DNA from: Bacteroides luti
Lineage (GTDB): Bacteria > Bacteroidota > Bacteroidia > Bacteroidales > Bacteroidaceae
DNA length: 64,000 nucleotides
Direction of reading: 5' to 3'
Assembly: GCF_900128905.1 (NCBI RefSeq)
Contig: NZ_FQTV01000003.1
Location: forward strand, 124,001 to 188,000
The position numbers and the translations under genes are program-made. Shown here piece by piece: positions 47,204 through 56,334 of this stretch. Below the pieces are notes generated by a model. The model worked only from the letters and a program-made list of their open reading frames with translations. It made no database searches and was not told where the DNA came from. Within the stretch, counting starts at the first letter, position 1, and every line of letters begins with the position of its first letter.

Positions 47204-49504
47204 TTATTTAACCAAAAAACTTCTCTTTAGTAATGCACTATCTTCCGACGACGTTCCTACCATTACAACGAACTCTCCCGGTTCAACCTGCCAGTTCATC
47301 TTTTTATCATAAAAGGCAAGCTTATCTGGTGTTACATTAAACTTCACTATTTTACTTTCTCCCGCTTTCAAAGCAACGCGGGCAAAATCTTTAAGTTCCT
47401 TTACCGGACGAGTTACACAACTAAACTTGTCGCGAATATAAAGCTGAACAATCTCTACTCCGTCACGATTTCCGGTATTTGTAACCTTTACGCTTACATT
47501 TACATTACCGTCTTTCCCAATTTCTGATTTATCAAGAGTCAAGTCGTCATACTTATAAGTGGTGTAAGATAATCCATATCCGAATGGATAAAGCGGAGTA
47601 CTTGGTTTAACCACATAAGGATGGAAATATTGAGAAGGCTTATGATTATAAATCATTTGCAACTGACCAACGCTGCGAGGAATAGTAACCGCAAGTTTAG
47701 CAGATGGATTTACCTTTCCATAAAGGATTTCTGCTACAGCCTGACCGCCATACATTCCCGGTTCCCAAGCTTCAACAATTGCAGGAAGGTTTTCGGCAGC
47801 CCATTCAACACCAAGCTGGCGACCATTAACCAGAATAAGGATTGTAGGCTTACCGGAAGCAGCAACTTTCTTAATTAACTCGTTTTGCAAGCCCACTAAA
47901 TCAATATCCGAGCGATCGGTATCTTCACCTCCGGTACGGTCCTTCCAGCGGAAACGCATCATGTACTCTCCCGCAACCACTATGTTCAAATCAGCATCTT
48001 TTGCTTTATCTGCAGCCTCATCAACCTTAGCCTGACTCATGTTGCGAGGATCCCATCCCTGATCTACAAAGTCAAAGTTTGTTTGAGGTGCTATCATTTT
48101 CAATCCTTCAAGGATTGTAGTTACGTTCTCTTCTTTCTGAACCGCACTCCAATCGCCAAGAATATTCATATCATTGGCATTGATACCTGTTACCAATACT
48201 TTTTTATACTTATCTTGTGAAAGAGGAAGCACTCCGCTGTTCTTTAACAGAACAATACCATTGCGTGCAGCTTCGAGTGCAGTTGCTCTATGTTCATCGC
48301 TCAAGCGGATTTTCATGCTCTGTTTTTCGTCGGCATAAGGATTCTCAAACAAGCCGAGACGGAACTTTACATCCAGAATACGACGAACAGATTCATCAAT
48401 TCGTGATTCAGGTATACGGCCTTCCTTTACAAGTTCAACTACATATTCGTTCCAAAGAATGCCATGCATGTGCATATCCATTCCGGCCATGATACTTTGA
48501 TAGAAAGCCTCTTTAATATTTTCGGCGGTAGCATGCAAATCGTGGGTATGTTCAATATCCATCCAGTCGCTAACCACAAATCCCGGGAACTTCCATTCTT
48601 TACGAAGAACGTCTTCCATCAGCCATTCATTGGTGTGACAAGGAACGCCGTTCAGTTCGTTGTGTGCTGTCATCAAAGACATAGCACCAGCTTCAACCCC
48701 TGCTTTAAATGGTGGAAAGAAAACTTCGCGAAGTGTACGTTCGGATAAATCGGCCGGTGCACCATTGGTTCCGTTAAGAGGCTCGCTACCTCCCACAAAA
48801 TGCTTGATACAAGCCAGCACATCTTCTTTTCCATTCATATTTCCCTGATATCCCTTAACAGACTGCACACCCATTAATGTAACCAAATAAGGATCTTCTC
48901 CATAGGTTTCGCCAACTCTTCCCCAACGGGCATCGCGGGCTACTTCCACATTCGGGTTAAACGTCCAGTGCATATTCATGGCACGCATCTCCTGTGCAGT
49001 TTGGCGGGCAATTTTATATGCCATATCCAGATCGAAAGAAGAAGCCAGACCAATATTGGTAGGATAGACTGTATTATCGGGAGCATTGGCATTTCCATGA
49101 ATAGCGTCAATACCAAAGATGATAGGAATCTGCAAACGGCTCTTCATAGCCAGTGATTGCAGATAATTAGCCTCTTTTAATGTTAGCACGTGCAGGAACG
49201 AACCTATTCTTCCGGTTTCGGTCCATTTAATCATGTCTTCAACAGTAGTGTTGGGGTAGAATGCATTGGCAGTGTTAGTCCTCAGCTCTTCTGCTGTTAA
49301 TGAAGCTTGAGCTGACTTAAAATGTTCGATACCAACAAACTGGTTCATCTGCCCCACTTTTTCTTCCAGAGTCATTCGCTTAAGCAAGTCTTCCACTCTG
49401 TCTTTCACCGGAGCCGAAGCATCCTTATAAACCTCTTTCTTGTTTCCATTAGAGAAAGAGCTGGTTAAAATTAACGTCATAACGGCTAAAAATATCTTTT
49501 TCAT
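47204..49504 (-). CDS. GH3 beta-glucosidase (BglX-like), secreted
   Basis: 766-residue glycoside hydrolase family 3 enzyme with a signal peptide (MKKIFLAVMTLILTSSFS), expected in the periplasm. The N-terminal barrel includes QIPIIFGIDAIHG, VGETYGEDPYL, CIKHFVGG and GFVVSDWMDIEHTHD with the nucleophile Asp near 310. The alpha/beta sandwich follows (GIVLLKNSGVLPL), then a fibronectin-III-like C-terminus (TNTGNRDGVEIVQLYI). It removes terminal beta-glucose, useful for glucomannan side or backbone residues. A clear promoter lies upstream (49585-49616), and the mannan genes follow beyond the 22-bp repeat block. Confidence 0.93.
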   Translation of the reverse strand: MKKIFLAVMTLILTSSFSNGNKKEVYKDASAPVKDRVEDLLKRMTLEEKVGQMNQFVGIEHFKSAQASLTAEELRTNTANAFYPNTTVEDMIKWTETGRIGSFLHVLTLKEANYLQSLAMKSRLQIPIIFGIDAIHGNANAPDNTVYPTNIGLASSFDLDMAYKIARQTAQEMRAMNMHWTFNPNVEVARDARWGRVGETYGEDPYLVTLMGVQSVKGYQGNMNGKEDVLACIKHFVGGSEPLNGTNGAPADLSERTLREVFFPPFKAGVEAGAMSLMTAHNELNGVPCHTNEWLMEDVLRKEWKFPGFVVSDWMDIEHTHDLHATAENIKEAFYQSIMAGMDMHMHGILWNEYVVELVKEGRIPESRIDESVRRILDVKFRLGLFENPYADEKQSMKIRLSDEHRATALEAARNGIVLLKNSGVLPLSQDKYKKVLVTGINANDMNILGDWSAVQKEENVTTILEGLKMIAPQTNFDFVDQGWDPRNMSQAKVDEAADKAKDADLNIVVAGEYMMRFRWKDRTGGEDTDRSDIDLVGLQNELIKKVAASGKPTILILVNGRQLGVEWAAENLPAIVEAWEPGMYGGQAVAEILYGKVNPSAKLAVTIPRSVGQLQMIYNHKPSQYFHPYVVKPSTPLYPFGYGLSYTTYKYDDLTLDKSEIGKDGNVNVSVKVTNTGNRDGVEIVQLYIRDKFSCVTRPVKELKDFARVALKAGESKIVKFNVTPDKLAFYDKKMNWQVEPGEFVVMVGTSSEDSALLKRSFLVK

Positions 49505-49584
49505 AATAATTAATTTTCGGTCTGTAATATCTACATACTTATCAACTGGAAAACATGCATGAGAAATACCTATTATTACGTTAG

Positions 49585-49616
49585 CAAAAGTAAATATTGC
49601 GACAATGGATTACAAA
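49585..49616 (-). promoter_or_regulatory. Promoter of the GH3-led mannan operon
   Basis: On the minus strand, TTTG (49613-49616) and TACTTTTG (49585-49592) are 20 bases apart, fitting the Bacteroidota consensus. Confidence 0.75.
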
Positions 49617-49991
49617 TACAATTTTATCTATTAATAACACTTTATTAACTGACAAAAATTAAATAGAATTTTATTATTAATAATTTGAATAAACTATCTA
49701 TAATTCCTCTATTTAAAAACCATTTAATGCTGTATTTAAAATGATAATGCACGAATCATTTATATCCAAACATCTCTCTTCCAGACCATAAAGCTGATTA
49801 GCTGAATCTTATTAACAGCTTTACGCAAGAGGATTTAGCCAAATTAAGCTATAATAAATCTGCTTTTTACATTATTGAATAACTAGTAAAGAGAAATAAC
49901 CATGAAACACAACTAAAAAATAATATAATAATCCTGATAACTGATACTTTTGTATCACTTATCAGATATTACAGTGGCTTAAACATAACAA

Positions 49992-50026
49992 AGGCTTCTT
50001 ATATCACTTGCAGGATAAAGAAGCCT
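49992..50026 (-). terminator. Hairpin after the RidA-domain gene
   Basis: AGGCTTCTT (49992-50000) pairs with AAGAAGCCT (50018-50026), about 25 bases after the stop on the minus strand. The following T-run is weak (TTTGTTATG). Confidence 0.5.
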
Positions 50027-50050
50027 ATGAATATTAAGTATATAAGATGT

Positions 50051-51166
50051 TTATAGATTGCCAAACTCAGGATTATTGTTTTTCCGTATAGCAATACATT
50101 CCATTTCAATAAGCCAGGTGGGACGACAGACAGAGGCAAGTACAAACTGTTTAGGAATTTCCGGGAATTGTTTTTCAAGCATAAGCCTGATAACTTTATA
50201 ATCTGCTGCATCGCGCAGATAAATAATAATTTGCGCTAAGTCTTGAAAACCAGAGCCTCCCTCTTCCAAAAGTTTTTCTACATTTTCGCACATCCTTTGA
50301 GCCTGAGATACAACATCTCCTTTGTGCAAAACCTCACCTTTGTTATCAATGCTGGCAGTTCCACTTATATATAACTGGCATCTGTCTCCATATAATATGC
50401 TGACTCCTCTTTCAAAGGTTACCCCATAAATGGCTGTAGGACTTAAATGACTTAATGCATAAAGGTATTTAATCTGGCCGGGGTGGAGTCCTTTCACAGC
50501 ATAAGCATCTAATAAAACATGAATCTTTGGATTTGCATGACGCCCTTCAATACCTGTACTGGCTATATAGTGAGTATGCTCGGTAAGCCCCTGGTCTAGA
50601 AAATTATAACGACGGGCTTGTACCATACCGGCATAGTTCACATCTACATTTTGCACAAAGAACCAGGTGCGAATACAATCTTTTTCTAATGTACACTCAC
50701 GTTGTTGCAATTCGACCTCATAATTTTCCAATAAAGCATGAGTCTGCTCTTCTGAATTGCCCGAAGCAATTCCGGCACCAGCCGTCCAATAATGTTTATA
50801 TGCAGAATTAGTATTGGTTGTTAAATAGCACCATAATGCAATTTTACTACCATCTAACGGAGGCTGCTGAAGAATAGAGGTAGCACACTCCGGAAACGAT
50901 TTTAATTCCTCCTCCAATTGCTCACTCTGGTTTGCTGCATCACTAAGAAAATAACGCTTCATAACCGGTTTTGCACCAGTCAAAAGTTCATCATTCAGTA
51001 ATTCGCTATAAGCACAATGCAAATTTCTTAACTGAGTTTCATAATTTAGTTCTTCTCCTTTTACATGAAACATGAGATGATATTCCACCGTATGACCGGT
51101 TTCGCCAAAAGAAGAGAGTTCTACATTTACGTTGTAAGAAGAAAATGTATAAGACCTATATTTCAT
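50051..51166 (-). CDS. RidA/YjgF-domain protein with an extended N-terminus (chorismatase-like?)
   Basis: 371 residues. The C-terminal part (about 255-371) reads as a RidA/YjgF domain: LYISGTASIDNKGEVLHKGD, QAQRMCENVEKLLEEGG, and CRPTWLIEMECIAIRK with the motif Arg. The N-terminal 250 residues include FVQNVDVNYAGMVQARRYNF and IASTGIEGRH. This layout recalls two-domain FkbO/Hyg5-type chorismatases, which share the RidA fold; this link is by memory of architecture and is tentative. There is no signal peptide. It is the last gene of a run with the CxxCH lipoprotein and DUF6057 genes (2 and -4 base spacing), so it may act in the same unknown process. Confidence 0.65.
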   Translation of the reverse strand: MKYRSYTFSSYNVNVELSSFGETGHTVEYHLMFHVKGEELNYETQLRNLHCAYSELLNDELLTGAKPVMKRYFLSDAANQSEQLEEELKSFPECATSILQQPPLDGSKIALWCYLTTNTNSAYKHYWTAGAGIASGNSEEQTHALLENYEVELQQRECTLEKDCIRTWFFVQNVDVNYAGMVQARRYNFLDQGLTEHTHYIASTGIEGRHANPKIHVLLDAYAVKGLHPGQIKYLYALSHLSPTAIYGVTFERGVSILYGDRCQLYISGTASIDNKGEVLHKGDVVSQAQRMCENVEKLLEEGGSGFQDLAQIIIYLRDAADYKVIRLMLEKQFPEIPKQFVLASVCRPTWLIEMECIAIRKNNNPEFGNL

Positions 51167-51168
51167 TT

Positions 51169-52638
51169 TTACTTTTTAATTGTTACTTGTGTTCGTTCTT
51201 TAGATGTAATACCTTTTTCCATCTCTTTAATATCCCATTTCACAGGTGAAGATACAAAATCGGGTACATTGTACGAATAAACAGATTCATCATAATAACG
51301 GAAAGGATCTTCCTGTGGTAAAAGGAAAGGCTTGCTAACTTTTCCTTTATCATCGATAGAAGCTATATATAAACGAGTATACAATCCTCCGTCACGGCGA
51401 CTGCTGAATACAAACCAGTGAGAATTGCTACTCCAGTTATGATAGCTTTCCGTATCATCGCTATTCACCTCTTTAAGATTTCTTATACTGCCATCAGCCA
51501 AATTAAGTAACCATAAATCGGCTTCCTTATGCCAGATTGAGAAATTCCCATAATCGGATAGTGTAAACATAATATATTTTCCATCATAAGACGGACGAGG
51601 AAAAGATATACTTTTGTTTATCTTCTTTGCAGATACAAGGGTGTCTATATGATCGCCAAAGGTTCCATCTTTTGGATTAAAAGATATACTGCATAAACTG
51701 TATTTTACATCTTCATATTCTTTTGTCATTTCTTTCTTCTCAGCAGAACAGAAATATAATGTACGACCATCAGCTGAAAAAGCCGGAAAAGTCTCGAAAG
51801 AAGCTGTTTTTAAGAGATCCGGAGTCAATACCTTTTTCGTTTCCGGCTGATATACAATTATATCCGACTCCAAATCTACCACTTCTATGCGCTTATCCTT
51901 TGCAACATGAAATACCTGACGAGTTTTATTCACAGAATAAGCTACATATTTACCGGATGGATGCCAGTAAGGATAAACAAAGGAACCAATAGTCTTATCT
52001 GTTTTTGTGTTTAGGAATTCAGCCTTACCATTGATATTCATATAAGTTGCTCCGTTTGATCCACGTAAATGCAAGCTGGAATGATTTGGATTCGTTTTAT
52101 TAAAACTATGACAGTTTACGCAAGACCCAGTAACCAACGTATTTTCATACAAGGCAGTTTGTTTGTACGAAGCTAAATCACGTTGATAAATACCCATCTT
52201 ACTATATACCTCATATCCGGGAGCAACAAGTCGATAGACTAAACCGTAGTCAATTGGATATTTGCTAATATAGATTGGAAAAGATTTATATTGTTTCCAA
52301 TTGCCATTTTGTTTCAAACAAACAGTTACCAAAAGACTATCTCCCTTATTACTTTCCAACAAACTCTTCCATTCAGAAGAAGAGAAAGATACAGCATCGC
52401 CATTTACATGAATTTCGTTACCTTTCTTTCCTTTTACTACAACATCTACCCTGTCAAAAGTTTCATCAGGTAATGAGAAATTCAGAGGAGCAATAGAAGC
52501 TGGTACAGTTACACCAACGCAATCAGGATAAATCGGTGGAAATTTATCTATTTTAGAAGGCGAATTAACTTGATTATTACAAGATACTATCGCTATTCCA
52601 ACCAAAAGCAGAGTTAATATTTGTTTCATTATTTTCAT
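51169..52638 (-). CDS. TolB/PD40-like beta-propeller lipoprotein with one CxxCH motif
   Basis: 489-residue envelope lipoprotein: signal and lipobox IAIVSC at residue 20. Residues 173-177 read CVNCH, a single c-type heme-binding pattern. From about 210 on, repeated propeller strands follow: YPYWHPSGKYVAYS, FPAFSADGRTLYFCS, FPRPSYDGKYIMFT and NWSSNSHWFVFSS, typical of WD40-like PD40/TolB repeats. The pairing with a DUF6057 membrane protein encoded just upstream (four-base ATGA overlap) suggests a complex at the inner membrane/periplasm. Whether heme is attached, and the function, are unknown. Confidence 0.78.
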   Translation of the reverse strand: MKIMKQILTLLLVGIAIVSCNNQVNSPSKIDKFPPIYPDCVGVTVPASIAPLNFSLPDETFDRVDVVVKGKKGNEIHVNGDAVSFSSSEWKSLLESNKGDSLLVTVCLKQNGNWKQYKSFPIYISKYPIDYGLVYRLVAPGYEVYSKMGIYQRDLASYKQTALYENTLVTGSCVNCHSFNKTNPNHSSLHLRGSNGATYMNINGKAEFLNTKTDKTIGSFVYPYWHPSGKYVAYSVNKTRQVFHVAKDKRIEVVDLESDIIVYQPETKKVLTPDLLKTASFETFPAFSADGRTLYFCSAEKKEMTKEYEDVKYSLCSISFNPKDGTFGDHIDTLVSAKKINKSISFPRPSYDGKYIMFTLSDYGNFSIWHKEADLWLLNLADGSIRNLKEVNSDDTESYHNWSSNSHWFVFSSRRDGGLYTRLYIASIDDKGKVSKPFLLPQEDPFRYYDESVYSYNVPDFVSSPVKWDIKEMEKGITSKERTQVTIKK

Positions 52639-54425
52639 AATTTCTTAGTTCCAAAGTGTAAATAATACCAATACGTATCACCAAAGCGTTCTTTCAATAT
52701 CGACCCAGAATTTTTATCCTGCATATAAATAGGAGCATATTCTAACAAGCGCTCTGTAATTTGTTCAGAAATAGGCCATGGAGCTTTTTCCTTTAATGGA
52801 TGATGCTTTAAACTCCAGATAAATAATAATGCTTCCTGATAACTTTTCGGTATTTGCTGATAACCAGCATCTTTTCCTAATGGATAATAATTAAAGAAGC
52901 GATCCAGATTTTTGCTAAGTAAAGTGCAAGCCATTAAATACTCAAAGGCCATGCGATTGCTATTATTTTGCTTGAATAATATTCCCAGCATTATATCAAG
53001 TTCGTCTTGACTATAAAGGAAGTCTTCTTTGTAACGTAACTGTCTTAACCGTCCCCACTCAGGATGAGCATTAATTCTACTTTCGTTATTAAAATAGGTC
53101 AATGTCTCAGTTGCCCAATCACGATAAAACAGTGTATGCTGGAGAGATCTCAGATATTTAGCCGCAACTTTATATTGTCCGTTAATTAGATTTGTTTCAG
53201 CCAGGCGTTTATAACAACGGGCACTTTTCTGATAATCAGGAATTGATTCCATTGCCTCAAAAACTAAACGTTGAGAAGAGTTTATCATTCCCAAATGGTA
53301 GTAAATTTCGCTGGTAGGCAGCGGAGATGTAAAATCGGGTTGAAAAGGAGGAATTAATCCTTGTACTCCATTTTGATAATAACAAAACATTTTATCAGCC
53401 AATTGTCCAGTTTTTGACAATGCTAAATTTAAACAAGCAACCGACATTGGGGCAGTAGGAACTTTTTTATCTGCCATAGCTATTACTTTATCCCATTCCT
53501 GCATCCTGACATGATGATCATATCCCATTATCTCCTCTTTATCCCAATCGGCCGCATTTTTTATAAAGTAACCTCCACCAATTACTAACACCAATAATTG
53601 AAACGCAATCAGTGCGAAATACTTTTTCAATAAAACTGTTTTTGATAGGAAACGAGGCAATATGGAAACAGCAACAGTAAGCAACCATATAATAATTTGT
53701 CCGTAAGGAGAAATATTTGGGAAACGATAAAATCCAATACCCAGCCATAAGCGTTCCAACGGATATTGATAAAAGTTTTTAGAGATTATTGGGGAACAGA
53801 TTATCAATAATGCAGAGCCTAAAACCATAATCCACCAACGGATATCAATATTTTCTTTCCAGTAAAATATTTCTAACAGAATCATAAACAAAGCAAAAAG
53901 CCAGAAACAACCACTACAAAGAATATATAGTACAGGAGTAAGAACGATTGTGGATATCAAACGAATTGTTCGAGAAGGTATTGTTGTACAAATAATAACT
54001 GTACCCAAGACCATTATTAATAAAAGCAATCCTGACAACATATAGTTTTCATCACATAACAAAATCCAGTAAACAATGGAAGGTAATAACGTTAATGGAT
54101 AATATGTATTATTTAAACCAAACTTCTTTGTTAACCAGACAATCTCCCTCTGAAGTAAAACTAGCAAGAATGCAATAACAAGTGCACCCAACCAGGCATA
54201 ATAGAAGAATTGAACAAAGAAGTTTCCTAAATATATGGCTAGTCCACCAGGCAGCGACACTCTATCAAGAAAATAATCTTTAGTAAACAGAAACATCTGA
54301 AACTGCTCCTGATATTGAACATGAAATGGATAATAGAAATTAAAGAAAATAAATACACATACTCCCAATAATATGGATAATAGGAGATTACTCCTTTTTA
54401 TGTGAATGTTTAATATTTCTTTCAT
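52635..54425 (-). CDS. DUF6057-type membrane protein
   Basis: 596 residues. The first half (to about 295) consists of roughly eight to nine hydrophobic spans, e.g. LLLSILLGVCVFIFFNFYY and LLPSIVYWILLC. The second half is soluble and helical with TPR-like character (RCYKRLAETNLINGQYKVAAK, SQDELDIMLGILFKQ), ending GDTYWYYLHFGTKKL. This matches what I know of the Bacteroidota family DUF6057, for which I know no assigned function. It starts about 160 bases after the DUF4369 lipoprotein gene and is translationally coupled to the CxxCH lipoprotein gene. Confidence 0.7.
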   Translation of the reverse strand: MKEILNIHIKRSNLLLSILLGVCVFIFFNFYYPFHVQYQEQFQMFLFTKDYFLDRVSLPGGLAIYLGNFFVQFFYYAWLGALVIAFLLVLLQREIVWLTKKFGLNNTYYPLTLLPSIVYWILLCDENYMLSGLLLLIMVLGTVIICTTIPSRTIRLISTIVLTPVLYILCSGCFWLFALFMILLEIFYWKENIDIRWWIMVLGSALLIICSPIISKNFYQYPLERLWLGIGFYRFPNISPYGQIIIWLLTVAVSILPRFLSKTVLLKKYFALIAFQLLVLVIGGGYFIKNAADWDKEEIMGYDHHVRMQEWDKVIAMADKKVPTAPMSVACLNLALSKTGQLADKMFCYYQNGVQGLIPPFQPDFTSPLPTSEIYYHLGMINSSQRLVFEAMESIPDYQKSARCYKRLAETNLINGQYKVAAKYLRSLQHTLFYRDWATETLTYFNNESRINAHPEWGRLRQLRYKEDFLYSQDELDIMLGILFKQNNSNRMAFEYLMACTLLSKNLDRFFNYYPLGKDAGYQQIPKSYQEALLFIWSLKHHPLKEKAPWPISEQITERLLEYAPIYMQDKNSGSILKERFGDTYWYYLHFGTKKL

Positions 54426-54585
54426 CGTGTTTTATTTATAAGATTCAGCAGGATAGTTTTTATAATAAGATTTTATGGTCAAAGCATCCAATAGGTATGT
54501 TTATGTTTAAAACTTAAAAGTAAATAGATCTAAAGTGTTACATTGTGAATAACTTATGTATCATGTATCAGTGTCTAATCTTTTA

Positions 54586-55152
54586 TTAGTTAGTTTCACC
54601 AACCATCTTTCTGATAAAGGTACCAACCGTATTATTTCCTTGTTCTTTGAGAAAGCGTTCATTATAGATACGTTCACGTTCCTGCAATGTATCCTTTTGA
54701 GCAATCCAACGAAGAGAATCTTTTCCTGATACCGTTTGCAATCCATTTCTAATAAAATTATAAGCAGCCATGTTCTTCTCTTTTTCTTCTTTCCACAATT
54801 GCAACGCATCATTCTGAGGAGTACCATGGGCTGAACTAGGTGAATTAAGAACAACCTTAATGTTGCCAGACTCCGTTACAACCAGCAATTCTTGTAATGA
54901 TAAACGTAAAACAGGTCTAGTGCGAATTATAGCCATTCGCTCTATATCTCCTTTAAAAGTAAACGAAGCATTCTTTATTTTGGTTGAATCAACATTTGAA
55001 GAATTAGCACCTTCGGCAGGGACCAGATAAATCCATTCGCCATCATATTTAGTTGATGAAACTGTACCTTCTATCGTGAATTTTTTATGATCTGATTTGC
55101 AACCGGTAAGACAAACTAAAAAGAGGAATGCATATAGTGTTTTCTTTAGCAT
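54586..55152 (-). CDS. DUF4369-type lipoprotein
   Basis: 188 residues with lipobox FLVCLTGC at about residue 18. The body KFTIEGTVSSTKYDGEWIYL through LLVVTESGNIKVVL is the DUF4369 beta-domain that usually precedes a thioredoxin-like (TlpA/AhpC) domain in Bacteroidota. Here the protein stops after a helical segment (QLWKEEKEKNMAAYNFIRNG ... ERIYNERFLKEQG) with no thioredoxin domain or CxxC, so it is a stand-alone form. TATATTTG on the minus strand (55177-55184) is a possible -7 box. Role unknown. Confidence 0.75.
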   Translation of the reverse strand: MLKKTLYAFLFLVCLTGCKSDHKKFTIEGTVSSTKYDGEWIYLVPAEGANSSNVDSTKIKNASFTFKGDIERMAIIRTRPVLRLSLQELLVVTESGNIKVVLNSPSSAHGTPQNDALQLWKEEKEKNMAAYNFIRNGLQTVSGKDSLRWIAQKDTLQERERIYNERFLKEQGNNTVGTFIRKMVGETN

Positions 55153-55469
55153 TTTTATTTTCGATTAATAATATTACAAATATAACAAATTGTTTGAAAA
55201 GCCGGACTTTGATAAAGCCTAATTCCTCCTATTTTTTTTGCACAATTTGCACTGGCATTCGTTAAGAAATAAAACATCGAACATATGCATTTCAGATAGA
55301 TATTTTATAAACCAGTTATTTACAAAAAGATATCATGATATTATAAGTACAATTTTATAAAATCAGGTATTAAGGAAGAAATAATTCAAACATAAAAATT
55401 GGGCGAAACATTTAATAAGTTCCGCCCAATATACAAATTCAAATGTATTAAGATCTACATAAGAACATT
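55153..55469. other. Intergenic region with terminator and candidate promoter
   Basis: A/T-rich, about 317 bases. Holds the candidate -7 box TATATTTG (55177-55184, minus) for the DUF4369 gene and the terminator of the SusC/D operon (55394-55430). Nothing else was recognised. Confidence 0.5.
55394..55430 (-). terminator. Terminator of the susCD operon
   Basis: ATTGGGCG (55398-55405) pairs with CGCCCAAT (55423-55430). On the minus strand the stem is followed by TTTTTATG. Confidence 0.8.
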
Positions 55470-56309
55470 CTATTTAGCTCTGAAACACCAGAACCAACAA
55501 GTTCCCCAAGATTTAACTGTTGCAGTTTCCTTACAAGCTAAATATAAATGCTGAGCATCTAATTTCAGAATATCATATTCGTTAATTACAGCATTTCCTT
55601 CGTTCGGTTGAATACCTAAAAGTACATTTACACTTTTAGTATATAGTTTACCAATACCCCAGATATTACCGTTATCATCTTTAGTTTTCTTAGACATATC
55701 AAAAGAGAATGAGCCTGAAGTACCATCACTCTTTGTTATCTTAGCACCCTTAAGAGAGAAGATCATAGATCCATTTTTTCCATCGCCAGGATATCCTTTT
55801 TGAACAGCTTGTTCCTGAATAGCATCCACATTACATGTCCACCAACCAGGAGTTGTATTACCAAGGTAACCACCATTACCCCAAGGAGTACCCTGTACAT
55901 CATCCCAAACCCATGTTTTAGTTCCTTTATCTCCGCAGAACAAAGCATATTCAGGTTCTACATCATACAATTTATCAACATGAACAGTTATTGTTTTTTT
56001 AATGATAGTACCATCTGGATTCATACCACTGAATACTATATCATTATCACCAGCCATCATCACCTTAACAGTTCCTTTAGTAGTAGTTAAGGTACCGAAA
56101 CCATAATCCCAGGAAGACAGGCAAGGATTACCTTCACTATTCAATTCGATATAGTTCGACTTTACGCCGTCTTTAACAACTGGTTTTGCTGAAATTTTCA
56201 ACTGATCAGCAGTAATAGCTCCGGTCATCGTATCACGGTCTTCAATGGGGTCGCAAGCAAACAACATTGCAGCTCCCACAAGCATTGAAAATATAATTGA
56301 CTTTTTCAT
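55470..56309 (-). CDS. Surface lipoprotein of the SusCD locus (putative glycan-binding protein)
   Basis: 279 residues; signal and lipobox AMLFACDP near residue 19. A PKD/Ig-like segment follows (TTTKGTVKVMMAGDNDIVFS), then an aromatic-rich C-terminal region with TWVWDDVQGTPWGNGGYLG, GWWTC and a final SWGTCWFWCFRAK. Position directly downstream of susD (25 bases) is where SusE/SusF-type surface glycan-binding proteins are encoded, and the many tryptophans suit carbohydrate binding. I do not recognise the family. Binding specificity is inferred only from the locus. Confidence 0.7.
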   Translation of the reverse strand: MKKSIIFSMLVGAAMLFACDPIEDRDTMTGAITADQLKISAKPVVKDGVKSNYIELNSEGNPCLSSWDYGFGTLTTTKGTVKVMMAGDNDIVFSGMNPDGTIIKKTITVHVDKLYDVEPEYALFCGDKGTKTWVWDDVQGTPWGNGGYLGNTTPGWWTCNVDAIQEQAVQKGYPGDGKNGSMIFSLKGAKITKSDGTSGSFSFDMSKKTKDDNGNIWGIGKLYTKSVNVLLGIQPNEGNAVINEYDILKLDAQHLYLACKETATVKSWGTCWFWCFRAK

Positions 56310-56334
56310 TCTTATTACTATTTAATAATTTATA

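Larger units (their letters stand above)
49505..50050. other. Intergenic region between the RidA-domain gene and the GH3 gene
   Basis: About 545 A/T-rich bases. Contains the GH3 promoter (49585-49616), a near-perfect palindrome at 49934-49965 (14-base arms, one mismatch, loop TTTT) that includes TACTTTTG, and the hairpin 49992-50026 after the RidA-domain gene. No gene was recognised. Confidence 0.6.
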
